NCBI RefSeq assembly: GCF_000092365.1
Contig: NC_014218.1
Span: 1,674,001-1,738,000 of the forward strand
Length of the DNA: 64,000 bases
Direction: 5' to 3'
Source: Arcanobacterium haemolyticum DSM 20595
Lineage (GTDB): Bacteria > Actinomycetota > Actinomycetes > Actinomycetales > Actinomycetaceae
Of this stretch, positions 33,629-42,633 are shown piece by piece. Every line of letters begins with the position of its first letter. Within the stretch, counting starts at the first letter, position 1. The translations under genes were made by a program, and so were the position numbers. The notes beneath the pieces were generated by a model. The model worked only from the letters and a program-made list of their open reading frames with translations. It made no database searches and was not told the DNA's origin.

Positions 33629-35952
33629 TGGCGCCACCACCACAGCAACGCAGTAACGGCCCAAAGGAGGCCCACCAGGCACCAATCTCGCACCTGCCAC
33701 GGTGTGTGTTGGAGTTCCGTGCGCCGCGGATAGGCGCTAAAGCCACGTGAATCCATCGACAGGGCAACCCGTTCGCCGTGCTGGACGGCGAGGATCGCCA
33801 GCGGCACGAGGGAACCCACCCATCGAATTGCGGGCGCTAACGGCCCCCATGATGCCCCAATACCCCGCAATGCCCGCGCTGTGCGCAACAGCTGGAAATC
33901 TTGCCGGAAACGAGTGACGAAGGCGACAGCCGCAGCTCCCGCCGCAGTGACCCGATAGGGAAGCTTGAACGTCGTCGTCAACGTGCGAAGCAGCGCTTCC
34001 GGATGAGTGCTGATGCCTGAAAGCAGCATGAGGGACAACAGTGCCCCGATACCGCTCGCTGCCGCAAGCTCGCCACCGTAATTGTAGAGTGGGCTGACCT
34101 CTTCAATGGTGTAGTTGTAGCGGAACACCGGCAGTAGCACAGCTGCGATGACCCAGGGTGCTAGCAGTGACATGACCGTTCGAGCGCGACTCGCTCTCGC
34201 GGCTACCATGGCCAGGCTCGCTGCGATGAGCACTCCAACATTGACGGCCGGGTCCTTGCATACGAACACCATGACCATCGCCGGGATTAGCGCCAATAGC
34301 AACGTCACAGGATTGAACGATGAGAAGAGTCCACGGGGCACGGACGGCGAAGGCGGGTTCGCTGGTGCTGCGGATGCGGCGTTTTCACGAGTTTCGCTAA
34401 CGGCAGCAGGTAGCGCGATGATGTGGCTGCAGCGTGATAGGGCAAGTTCTAGGTCGTGGGTGGCCATGATGACGGTTCTGCCCTCAGCGCGCAGTTCGTC
34501 GATGAAGGCCATGAGTTCGCAGGTATTCGCCCAGTCCTGGCCGTACGTGGGCTCGTCAAGGACAATCACATCGCGGCTCTCGGCGACCATCGTAGCCACC
34601 GATAGTCTACGAATCTGGCCGCCTGAGAGAGTCAACGGGTGTTGGTCTCGATACTGGGAGAGATGGAATTGCTCCACAATAGCCTCGGCTTTAGACGCGG
34701 AAACATCCCCCGTGGAGATTTCGCCAGCCACGGTGGAACAAACCATCTGATGTTCCGGGTTTTGAAACACGTAGCCGACCTGGTGCCGCCCTCGCCGCAC
34801 AACCTCTCCGCAGACCGTAGCGCGTTGTGCCTTTGATGGTATGAGACCCGCCAGCGCCGCGAGCAGGGATGTTTTGCCTGCGCCATTCGGCCCTATAAGC
34901 GCGATAAACTCGCCACCCCGTAGCCGCATAGAGATAGCTGGGGAACGTCCGGGAACACAGAAATCTGCCAGCTCTACCGTGGCGCTGCCTCCACCGTCGA
35001 GCGTGTCAATCGCATCGATGGTTTCCCATCCTGCTTCGGTGCGCCGCTGATATTGCACCGAATCACCACAGATATCCGTGATGCGGGGAACTCGAATGCC
35101 CGCCTGCTCGCAGGTCAAGGCGTGGTGCGGGGATTCGTCGCGTAACGCACGGGGCAGCCACACTCCGCACGCCTCAAGTTCCGCGGTATGGCTGAGAAAA
35201 ACCTCATGTGGAGTTCCCTGCGCGATCACCGCGCCCTGCGCGTTGAGCGCTATGACGTGATCGCACAGGGGTAGGACCGGGTCGAGGTCATGGTCGATCA
35301 CCACGATGCCCACGCCATCGCTAACCAGCTGTTGGATGACGCTGTAAAACTCGTCCGTGCCTTGCGTGTCAATAGTCGATGTTGGCTCATCGAGGACTAA
35401 TAAGCGGGGCTGCATAGCCAGTGCTACCGCGATCGCTAGGCGCTGGCGTTGGCCGCCCGATAATCTCCATGGGCTCTCCCACAGCTTGGTCTCCAGACCA
35501 ACCGCAGCCAATGCCTCGCGTACCCGTCGATCAATCTCAGGAACAGGCAGGCAGAGGTTCTGCAGCGCAAACGCGACATCGTCATACACCGTACGGGTAA
35601 TGACTGCGGCATCCGGATTTTGTCCCACGTAGGCGACATTGTTAGCGATCAACTGGACCGTGGCGTCGGCGATTTCGGCGCCGGCAATTTGAACGCTGCC
35701 GGAGTATTCGGACGGCAGACAGTGGGGCACAAGGCCGCACACGGCTCGGACGAAGGTAGTTTTACCGCATCCAGAGGGCCCAATGACGGCCGTTACCTGA
35801 CCGCTCAGGTGGACCAGGCTTGGACGTTGCAGCACCCACCGGTCCTGACCCAAGTAGTGAACGGAAAGATCCTCAACCGCCAGGAGCGCCCGCGCGGACT
35901 CGCTCACAGACCGTTGCTCGCTGCTCAAAGTGGAGGCCAGTGTTTCACTCAC
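33625..35952 (-). CDS. Fused ECF transporter: two ATPase domains and a T (CbiQ-like) domain
   Basis: 775 residues. The first ATPase (about 20-260) has VIGPSGCGKTT, WRLSGGQRQRL and LLVLDEPTSTID. The second (about 325-545) has LIGPNGAGKTS, LTLSGGQIRRL and VIVLDEPTYGQD. The C-terminal 220 residues contain about five membrane helices with an ALRGIGASWGPLAP coupling motif typical of EcfT. So A, A' and T are one chain, as in some actinobacterial ECF systems. It would energise the S component encoded just upstream, with which it overlaps by 8 bases. Confidence 0.85.
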   Translation of the reverse strand: MSETLASTLSSEQRSVSESARALLAVEDLSVHYLGQDRWVLQRPSLVHLSGQVTAVIGPSGCGKTTFVRAVCGLVPHCLPSEYSGSVQIAGAEIADATVQLIANNVAYVGQNPDAAVITRTVYDDVAFALQNLCLPVPEIDRRVREALAAVGLETKLWESPWRLSGGQRQRLAIAVALAMQPRLLVLDEPTSTIDTQGTDEFYSVIQQLVSDGVGIVVIDHDLDPVLPLCDHVIALNAQGAVIAQGTPHEVFLSHTAELEACGVWLPRALRDESPHHALTCEQAGIRVPRITDICGDSVQYQRRTEAGWETIDAIDTLDGGGSATVELADFCVPGRSPAISMRLRGGEFIALIGPNGAGKTSLLAALAGLIPSKAQRATVCGEVVRRGRHQVGYVFQNPEHQMVCSTVAGEISTGDVSASKAEAIVEQFHLSQYRDQHPLTLSGGQIRRLSVATMVAESRDVIVLDEPTYGQDWANTCELMAFIDELRAEGRTVIMATHDLELALSRCSHIIALPAAVSETRENAASAAPANPPSPSVPRGLFSSFNPVTLLLALIPAMVMVFVCKDPAVNVGVLIAASLAMVAARASRARTVMSLLAPWVIAAVLLPVFRYNYTIEEVSPLYNYGGELAAASGIGALLSLMLLSGISTHPEALLRTLTTTFKLPYRVTAAGAAAVAFVTRFRQDFQLLRTARALRGIGASWGPLAPAIRWVGSLVPLAILAVQHGERVALSMDSRGFSAYPRRTELQHTPWQVRDWCLVGLLWAVTALLWWWRQ

Positions 35953-36538
35953 GATGGTCTACGCCTACGCCTGCATTGTTGAGCAAACGGGTTAGTCCGA
36001 CGACGGCCAAACCGCCAATGACGGACGACGTGACTCCCACCAGCACGATCAGTCCCGATACCGAGATTCCCACCGCGTGCTTGAGCAGCGTGAGGTACAA
36101 CAGGCTGTTAAATGCCCCGAAGAATGCGGCGGAGATCAGATACGCCCACCACGTCCACTTCCGGTACAGCATCAACGCCATGGGAAACTCAACCAGGAGC
36201 CCACCAATGACGTTACCGACAATCGCGGCAGGCCCAGTGGGAGTAGTAAATACGCTCACAACTCCGATGATCAGCGCGGCCAGCAGCGAAGCGCCCGGCC
36301 TTCGCACAACGGCCAGAGGAAGGAGGTAGGGAATGACCCAAAGTCCGAGAAGGGACACCCCGAGCCAGACTGCGCTCTGCGAAGCCGCACCCGCCGGCGC
36401 TATGTAGCTCAGTGGGATGAGGATGATGAGGCCGACCACCGACAGGGAGGCCACCATCATGAGATTTCGGGTACCTAGAATTGAGTCGGTTAATCCTCCG
36501 CGAGCTGAGCGTCGAACTGTACCGGATCGGTCTGTCAC
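35945..36538 (-). CDS. ECF transporter S component
   Basis: 197 residues from a GTG at 36538 (AAGGGGG upstream). Six hydrophobic segments; family-like features are GVVSVFTTPTGPAAIVGNVI and EFPMALMLYRKWTWWAYLIS. S components bind the substrate and toggle in the membrane. This one is of the YkoE/MtsX-like type often adjacent to YbtPQ-like transporters. The substrate is probably an iron chelate, inferred from the iron box 18 bases upstream and from the neighbours. Confidence 0.7.
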   Translation of the reverse strand: MTDRSGTVRRSARGGLTDSILGTRNLMMVASLSVVGLIILIPLSYIAPAGAASQSAVWLGVSLLGLWVIPYLLPLAVVRRPGASLLAALIIGVVSVFTTPTGPAAIVGNVIGGLLVEFPMALMLYRKWTWWAYLISAAFFGAFNSLLYLTLLKHAVGISVSGLIVLVGVTSSVIGGLAVVGLTRLLNNAGVGVDHRE

Positions 36539-36555
36539 AGCAAACCCCCTTTCAC

Positions 36556-36574
36556 TTAGGTTAGCCTAACATAA
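36556..36574 (-). promoter_or_regulatory. DtxR/IdeR iron box
   Basis: The 19-mer TTAGGTTAGCCTAACATAA is a near-perfect palindrome and differs from the DtxR consensus core by about one position. It lies 18 bases before the S-component start and would repress the whole operon when Fe(II) is plentiful. DtxR itself is not in the window. Confidence 0.9.
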
Positions 36575-36606
36575 CTCCCGACTGGGGTCAATTCCCTTGA
36601 GCTAGA

Positions 36607-37872
36607 CGTTGAGCCTACGCAGAGACGCAGCCCACGCATCGACCCCAGTTCCAAGAAATGCTGGCCCTTGCCCGGAAAGGAGCGATCGACCTGATCCTCA
36701 CCAAGTCGATCTCGCGCTTCGCTCGCAACACCGTCGACCTGCTCGAAACCGTTCGCGAGCTGAAAGACCTCGGGGTGGAGGTGCGATTCGAAAAGGAGAA
36801 CATCTCCTCAACCAGCGCTGACGGTGAACTCATGCTCACCCTGCTGGCGTCTTTCGCGCAGGCAGAATCGGAGCAAATCAGCCAAAACGTGAAGTGGCGC
36901 GTTTGGAGAGGCTTCGAAGAAGGCAAAGCGAACGGCTTCCACCTGTACGGTTACACCGACTCCGCTGACGGCACCGACGTGCAGATCATCGAAGAAGAAG
37001 CAGCCGTGGTGCGTTGGATCTTCGCCCAGTACATGAAGAAGACCTCGTGCGAAAAGATGGCCGCACAGCTCATCGCTGACGGTAGGGTTCCGCACCTGGC
37101 TGATAACAAGTTGCCCGGGGAATGGGTCCGTCACATCCTGAAGAACCCGCACTACACCGGCGACCTCTTGTTAGGGCGATGGTCCACTCCGGAGGGCAGG
37201 CCTGGACGAGCAGTGCGCAACACCGGCCAGTTGCCGCAATACCTGGTGGAAAACGCGATCCCCGCAATCATCGACCGCGACACCTTCACCGCTGTACAAA
37301 CCGAGATCACACGCCGCCGTGAACTCGGGGCCCGGGCGAACTGGTCCATCGAAACTGTGGCGTTGACGGCGAAGATCAAATGCGTGTCCTGCAACTGCTC
37401 GTTCGTGCGCAACGTACACAATCCGAAAACCCAAAACTCGATCTCCACCGAGCACTGGATCTGCACCGAACGCAAGAAAGGCCGCAAAACCGGATGCGAC
37501 ACCTGCGAGATCTCTGACACGGCACTCAAAGGCTTCATCGCCCAAGTCCTTGATATCGAGACCTTCGACCAAGAGGTGTTCAACGAGCGTATCGACCACA
37601 TCGACGTGCAGGGAAAAGACCACTACACGTTTCATTACACCGATGGCACCAGCAGCTCGCGCACGTGGCGACCAAACCTGAAGAAGAGCTCGTGGACCCC
37701 AGCAAGAAAAGCCGCCTGGGGTGAACTCGTGCGTGCCCGCTGGGCCGAAGCCAAAAGGCTCGGGTTGAACAACCCACGGCAAGCACCAACACCACCAGAA
37801 GCATTGGCGAAGTACCGGGCCGTGGCCAAGGCAGAGGCTGAGCGCCTGCGCGCCGAGCGAGGCGAACGCTAA
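36607..37872 (+). pseudogene. Large serine recombinase, N-terminus missing
   Basis: The first Met is at 36658, but homology reaches upstream in frame to about 36634 (HRPQFQEMLALARKGAIDL). The segment LILTKSISRFARNTVDLLET belongs to the resolvase domain, so about 70 residues, including the catalytic Ser, are missing. The recombinase domain, a Cys-rich zinc region (IKCVSCNCSF ... CDTC) and a basic C-terminus remain. It ends directly before the next recombinase (0-base gap). It cannot catalyse strand exchange on its own. The cut lies next to the iron operon promoter. Confidence 0.8.
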
Positions 37873-39549
37873 ATGGCCCGCACCGTCACAGCAATCCCCG
37901 CCACCCGAGCGCTCCACACTGGTGCTCCACTTGGACAAACGACTCTGCGCAGGGTCGCCGGGTATGCCCGCGTGTCCACCGACCACGAGGACCAAGTAAC
38001 CTCCTATCAGGCACAAGTTGACTACTACACCCGATACATCGACGAACACCCCGGATGGCGGCTCGCAGGCATCTATACCGACGAAGGCATCACTGGCACC
38101 TCGATGAAACTACGCGCTGGATTCCAATCCATGATCGCCGATGCACTCGATGGAAAAATCGACTTGATCATCACCAAATCCGTCTCCCGATTCGCTCGCA
38201 ACACCGTCGACTCACTGACCACCGTCCGTAAACTCAAAGACGCAGGAGTCGAGGTCTACTTTGAGAAAGAAAACATCTGGACCTTCGACGCCAAAGGTGA
38301 ACTGCTCATCACCATCATGAGCTCGCTTGCGCAAGAAGAAGCCCGCTCCATCTCCGAGAACGTCACCTGGGGCCACCGTAAACGCTTCGCCGACGGCAAA
38401 GTCTCCGTACCCTTCGGCAATCTCCTCGGCTACGACAAAGGCGAGGACGGCAACCTCGTCATCAACCCGAAACAAGCCGTCACCGTTCGCCTGATCTACG
38501 AGTTGTTCCTTGAAGGTAACTCCATGGCCGGGATCAAACGCCACCTCGAACACCATGGCCACAAAACCGCGAAAGAAAGAACGACTTGGACCATCACCGG
38601 GATCCGCAACATCTTGACCAACGAGAAATACAAGGGTGACGCGCTCCTGCAAAAGAGCTACACGGCTGACTTCCTAACCAAGAAACAAGTCAAGAACGAA
38701 GGCGAAGTACCCCAGTACTACGTCACCGCCAACCACGAGCCAATCGTGCCCACAGAGGTGTGGGACTTCGTTCAAGCCGAACTCGCAGACGTTCGGGAAG
38801 GACGCCGATCCAGCTCTCGAACACGGGAATTCTCCGGCAAAATCAAGTGCGGTCAATGCGGATCCTGGTACGGATCGAAAACCTGGCATTCCGGATCCAA
38901 ATATGAAAAGCGGGTTTGGCGGTGCAACCACAAATACTCCGGCAACGAAAAATGCGCCACACCCCACCTGACCGATCAACAAATCAAAGACACATTCACC
39001 CAAGCGCTCCAACAACTCGCCGCCAGAAGCAAGACCAGCATCGACGTTGATGCCCTCGTGCTTGAACGCTTCGAAACCAGTGACCTCGAAGCGAAAGAGA
39101 CAGCGCTCGCCGGGCAAGTCGATGCAGCTGCGACCGCGATCGACGATCTCATCGCGCTCAACTCGCGCGAGCCACTCGACCAAGACGAATACCAGACGCG
39201 TTTCAACGCGCTCGCGGACCAACACGCCCGGCTGCTGGCCGACCACAAGCTGATCGCTGACCAAATCAACGACAGGCAAACCCGACGCCGCGCCTACGAG
39301 CACTACCAACAGCAACTCGCCAAACTAGGCGACGATCACAACGTCCAGTACAGCCCATTCCGCTGGCACACACTCCTCGACCACGCCGAGGTCAATGAGG
39401 GCGGGACGATCAAATTCATATTCAGGGACGGCAGAACGGTGACCTTGGACGCTGAGTTTGTTTTGAAATACTACTCCACTACTGGACCCGAGGGCTGGTC
39501 ACCTATGTCTTCGGTTTCGATCATTTCATCATGCTCGAAACCGAGATGA
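37873..39549 (+). CDS. Large serine recombinase (integrase), intact
   Basis: 558 residues. The resolvase domain has GYARVSTDHEDQ with nucleophile Ser35 and ITKSVSRFARNTVDSL. The recombinase domain is around 190-290. A zinc ribbon follows (IKCGQCGSW ... WRCNHKYSGNEKC), then a coiled coil about 415-500 and the C-terminal end EFVLKYYS. The last roughly 20 residues (TTGPEGWSPMSS...) look unlike the family and overlap a convergent gene, so the original end may have been replaced at an attachment site. Such proteins integrate phages and ICEs without other factors. It is the best candidate for the island's integrase. Confidence 0.85.
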   Translation: MARTVTAIPATRALHTGAPLGQTTLRRVAGYARVSTDHEDQVTSYQAQVDYYTRYIDEHPGWRLAGIYTDEGITGTSMKLRAGFQSMIADALDGKIDLIITKSVSRFARNTVDSLTTVRKLKDAGVEVYFEKENIWTFDAKGELLITIMSSLAQEEARSISENVTWGHRKRFADGKVSVPFGNLLGYDKGEDGNLVINPKQAVTVRLIYELFLEGNSMAGIKRHLEHHGHKTAKERTTWTITGIRNILTNEKYKGDALLQKSYTADFLTKKQVKNEGEVPQYYVTANHEPIVPTEVWDFVQAELADVREGRRSSSRTREFSGKIKCGQCGSWYGSKTWHSGSKYEKRVWRCNHKYSGNEKCATPHLTDQQIKDTFTQALQQLAARSKTSIDVDALVLERFETSDLEAKETALAGQVDAAATAIDDLIALNSREPLDQDEYQTRFNALADQHARLLADHKLIADQINDRQTRRRAYEHYQQQLAKLGDDHNVQYSPFRWHTLLDHAEVNEGGTIKFIFRDGRTVTLDAEFVLKYYSTTGPEGWSPMSSVSIISSCSKPR

Positions 39550-40235
39550 TCCCAGTTTTCGGGCGGGTCGCTCAACAATTGTCTCGTAGAGCGCACGACA
39601 AGATAACCGAATGTGGCGTTGCCACCAGCGCCTACGGCAGCCCCCAATGCGAGTGGGAGCTGTTTCCCTAATACAAGAACACCTTGCTTTGTGCCATATT
39701 TCGTGATGAACCGGGGGCCGAGAAACTTATTGGCTAATTTGATGGCATCCATCGGGATCGCGTTGATGATTGTCTTACTCCAGTATGGAATCGTTTTCTT
39801 GCCCAAAGCCTGAGTAACTGTCTTGGTGCCTTTATCTCCGAGCAACGCAGTCATCACAAGAAACCTGCGTCGCTCAATATCTTCAACGTTGACGCCGTGA
39901 ATCTCGGCCACAGCAAGAACATACAGCACGGAAGATTCTAAGAACGCCGCCAAGTCAGCAACTGCAACCGGAATCTGAACTGCGCCGTTTGGAACCACTG
40001 CCGCCATCCCTGCACCTGTTCCAGAAGCAGTCACGGTGCCTAGATATGTCTTGTTGAGAAACTTGATGAGCTGCCCGGGTGTTTTATCAGGATGAACGCG
40101 TCGTAACCTCGCCACCATGCTTAGAGCAATCGGCTTTTGTGCCTGCAATGCCTTATTGAAACTGTTTGTTGCCCATTCCGCCATCGTTTCAACGGTGAAG
40201 CGATTCGCAATATCCTTGTGTTCTTTCTCGGTCAC
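39471..40235 (-). CDS. EcsC-family protein
   Basis: 254 residues. The hydrophobic, Gly/Ala-rich middle (VTASGTGAGMAAVVPNGAVQ, then IPVAVADLAAFLE) and AEIHGVNVEDIERRRFLVMT match the EcsC domain, a membrane-associated domain of unclear role in protein secretion or stress. Its 3' end overlaps the recombinase gene by 79 bases in convergent orientation, which is unusual and may reflect insertion of the island here. No signal peptide is seen. Confidence 0.7.
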   Translation of the reverse strand: MTEKEHKDIANRFTVETMAEWATNSFNKALQAQKPIALSMVARLRRVHPDKTPGQLIKFLNKTYLGTVTASGTGAGMAAVVPNGAVQIPVAVADLAAFLESSVLYVLAVAEIHGVNVEDIERRRFLVMTALLGDKGTKTVTQALGKKTIPYWSKTIINAIPMDAIKLANKFLGPRFITKYGTKQGVLVLGKQLPLALGAAVGAGGNATFGYLVVRSTRQLLSDPPENWDHLGFEHDEMIETEDIGDQPSGPVVE

Positions 40236-40269
40236 GTTAGAAAGACCCCTCCCGTTCGAAAACTACCCC

Positions 40270-40983
40270 CTACGCAGCCAGCGCGTAGGTTTCGCCAATT
40301 TGTATCCAATCCGTGCTGGAAGTTTCATACAGCGACGCCATAGCACCGTCTGCGCAAAGCCGATTAATATCTTCTTCTGGGTTGAAGAGAAGATTGACCA
40401 TCAAGCTAATGACTTCGCGCGGGGTGAAGTGTTCACCAGCGGTTTCATTCGACAGTTCGGAGAACCGGCGGATGAGCTCTTCGAAGATGTAGCCCATCTG
40501 GTCGTTACTGACTACGTCAGGGTGAAGATTAACCTTCGAGGACGTGAACTCGCTGAGTACCTGATACAGCAGGCCTGCTTTGTCGAGGCGCTCGAACACG
40601 TTGTAGAAGTTGTAGGCCTCCATCACCTCACGCGCGGCAGGCGCGAACGCTTGCACGTAGTAGGTCAGGTTCTGCTCAAGATTGTCCGGGTCATCCAACA
40701 AGGTCTTGAGCGTGAAGTTCGACGTATTCCACAACGGGTAGCCCGTAGCCTTGGCGTATTGCAGTTCCTTGACCTGCAGTGGCACCGAGGTGACCTTGAT
40801 GTCCAGGACTGCCTGCTTGGTGTCGACCAGGACCGAATCGAGGCGGGTGAGCACAGTGAAAGGCAACACGACATCACCGTACTCGTGTTCCTTATAGTCG
40901 CCACGCAGAATCTCTGCGATGTTCCAAATCAAAGCAACGTGGCTCGTAAGTCTGTCAGTGCTCACTCGGGTCAATTCCTTCAC
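40270..40983 (-). pseudogene. Type I restriction-modification HsdM, N-terminal fragment
   Basis: The fragment starts MKELTRVSTDRLTSHVALIW and contains GDVVLPFTVLTRLDSVL, then YIFEELIRRFSELSNETAGE, the N-terminal helical domain of N6-adenine HsdM. After EHFTPREVISLMVNLLFNPE the expected SAM motif (D-P-x-x-GTGG) is missing and 17 unrelated residues end the frame. The methylase is inactive. hsdS and hsdR are not in the window. It overlaps the antitoxin gene upstream by 29 bases. Confidence 0.85.
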
Positions 40984-41161
40984 TCATCAGTCGCTCGTAG
41001 CGTTCGTTCGAGATCACCACGGCGATCGGTTTTCCGTAGCGCAGAACGTAAGCAGGCTCGTCCTTGTCGGCCACCTCCTTGATCAGGCGCGATGCCTGAC
41101 CACGCGAAAGATCACCGATGTTGATGTGACGCATCGGCACCTTGTGCTTCTTGGTCGCCAT
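40955..41161 (-). CDS. Phd/YefM-type antitoxin-like protein
   Basis: 68 residues from MATKKHKVPMRHINIGDLSR (ATG at 41161). The pattern ASRLIKEVADKDEPAYVLRY, then GKPIAVVISNERYERL, is that of Phd/YefM-family antitoxins. No toxin gene is adjacent; instead the hsdM fragment follows with overlap. Such orphan antitoxin-like genes often precede type I methylase genes in actinobacteria and may regulate them. An upstream start at 41260 lacks support. Confidence 0.7.
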   Translation of the reverse strand: MATKKHKVPMRHINIGDLSRGQASRLIKEVADKDEPAYVLRYGKPIAVVISNERYERLMSEGIDPSEH

Positions 41162-41504
41162 GAGTCTCCCTGTCGTTCTTACGGGCCGCCTTAAGTCTCC
41201 CACACAAGCAGAGCTCATGAAGGCAAGAACACGGCAAAGATACATGTAGATCACCACCAATAGTTACATGTAAATATGGATGAGAATCTGCGGATCTGAC
41301 TGTCGAGTAGGTGAACGACCTACAAAGACGAGTTCAACTCACGCCCCCTCAACCTGAACTCGCCAACGAAAGAGCCGAGTCGCACCCCTCCTCGGTTTGC
41401 GACGCTACGCGTCAGCGCGGAACGGATCTATAGAAGCGCATAGACGCTGCACGCCGAGGGCAACGATTCGCCCGAGAAACAAGAAAACCCCTGGTAAACA
41501 GGGG
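41162..41504. other. Gene-free stretch between the antitoxin and a methylase fragment
   Basis: No coding sequence is supported. It holds possible promoter sequence for the antitoxin and, at its right end, a terminator hairpin (41488-41504) for the methylase fragment. Nothing else was recognised. Confidence 0.5.
41482..41504 (-). terminator. Terminator after the Mod fragment
   Basis: On the minus strand CCCCTG-TTTAC-CAGGGG is followed by TTTTCTTG, a compact intrinsic terminator directly after the stop at 41505. Confidence 0.7.
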
Positions 41505-41909
41505 CTAGGCGGCAACGGCGGGTCTTATCAAATCCGAGGTCTTTGGCTCGATGTAGATCATCTTGATCTGCCCGTAGTAGTGCTTCTGCAAGACTTTGAG
41601 GACTTCGAGGTTGTCGCCCTCAATGAACACGTTTTGGGTGGCGTCCCAATCTACAGAGTTCTCTTTGTCGGGCATCAGTGTTGCCGTCGTCGGTGTTTGC
41701 GCTGCTCGGATGGCTTGTGCCTTGCCGGGCCAGGTCAGACCGAATCTTTCACGGGCGTCATCAACATCGACTCCGAGGATGATTTTGAGCTTATCGATGT
41801 CAACTTTCCCGTCGGCCACGACTTCTGGGAACAGTTGAGCGAGCTTGTTCGCCGCCTCTGTCGTGAAATCGGGTGTTGTGCTTGGGACTTGATTGATCGT
41901 GTCTGACAT
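41505..41909 (-). pseudogene. Type III restriction-modification Mod methylase, N-terminal fragment
   Basis: 134 residues starting MSDTINQVPSTTPDFTTEAA. TWPGKAQAIRAAQTPTTATL and NVFIEGDNLEVLKVLQKHYY match the beta-class adenine methylase of type III systems just before its DPPYNTG motif. The frame then reads IYIEPKTSDLIRPAVAA, so the catalytic motif and the rest are gone. Together with the hsdM fragment this is a graveyard of restriction-modification genes. Confidence 0.85.
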
Positions 41910-41946
41910 TGATTGCTCCGTTACTTAGAAGATTGACTGGGTGTGA

Positions 41947-42087
41947 CTATGCGCGCTCATGGTTTTCGCCGCTTGGGTCGCTCCGCGATGTTGCTAGAGC
42001 GATTTGTTCTAGGTTGCAGTCGAGTGCTTGACAGATACGGGCGAGGACGTCGGTGGTGATGTTGTCTCCGTTGTTGAGTCTAGCCAT
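41947..42087 (-). pseudogene. XRE-family regulator, C-terminal fragment
   Basis: MARLNNGDNITTDVLARICQ, then ALDCNLEQIAL, is the second half of a small Cro/C1-type helix-turn-helix protein. The first helices are replaced by the tail of an IS3 remnant immediately upstream. It probably once belonged to the neighbouring restriction or phage genes. Confidence 0.65.
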
Positions 42088-42117
42088 GGTGGTGTGAAGT
42101 GGTCTGGGTTTCCTTCC

Positions 42118-42358
42118 TAGGCGTTTGCCTTGTTTTCCATTATTACTAATGCCTTGTGTTGTTGCCAGTATTGGCTCTCGATTTCTTCTGGTGTTTGATA
42201 GTTGAGCTTCTCGTGGAGCCGGCCAGGTAACCCATTCAAAAGTCGCGATCTCAACTTCGAGCACATTACTCCAACACCGATTATGTATCAGCTCGTTGTT
42301 ATACGAACCGTTCGTTTCCTGCTAGCGCGTTATCGTAACAATCCCCACCACTACCTGT
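42118..42358 (-). pseudogene. IS3-family OrfB, 3' fragment with frameshifts
   Basis: Pieces in changing minus-strand frames read STGSGGDCYDNALA, then NELIHNRCWSNVLEVEIATF and RLHEKLNYQTPEEIESQYWQ, with the stop at 42118-42120. These are the last part of an rve integrase core. The fragment differs from the intact IS3 at 27086-28242, so it comes from another IS3 member. Confidence 0.75.
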
Positions 42359-42369
42359 AGAATCAGTAA

Positions 42370-42555
42370 TTACGTCAGCTGCGACATCACGTTGTACTAC
42401 ATCCGCACGAGTACCAGAAGTCTTTGCTTTACCAGTGGTCAATCTACAAAAATTGGCCCAAGCATCATGGCAATACGGCATCAAAACGGAAACTGCCTAC
42501 GCCATGATTAATGCGATGGTAGATACAGCAAAGAAAATCTTCCCGCATACATGAC
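42370..42555 (+). pseudogene. 3' fragment of an unrecognised gene
   Basis: A plus-strand frame without a start codon runs through VPEVFALPVVNLQKLAQASW and ends QYGIKTETAYAMINAMVDTA, then KKIFPHT, at a TGA near 42555. It looks protein-like, with an amphipathic C-terminal helix. No family is recognised. It lies between the IS3 remnant and the conserved region and may be the end of a chromosomal gene cut by the island. Confidence 0.3.
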
Positions 42556-42633
42556 AAACATACGGGATTAGGGAAGATATGGTTCCAGGTTTTCTACATC
42601 CTTCGATTTTCGATGGATACCCAGCACGTTAAA

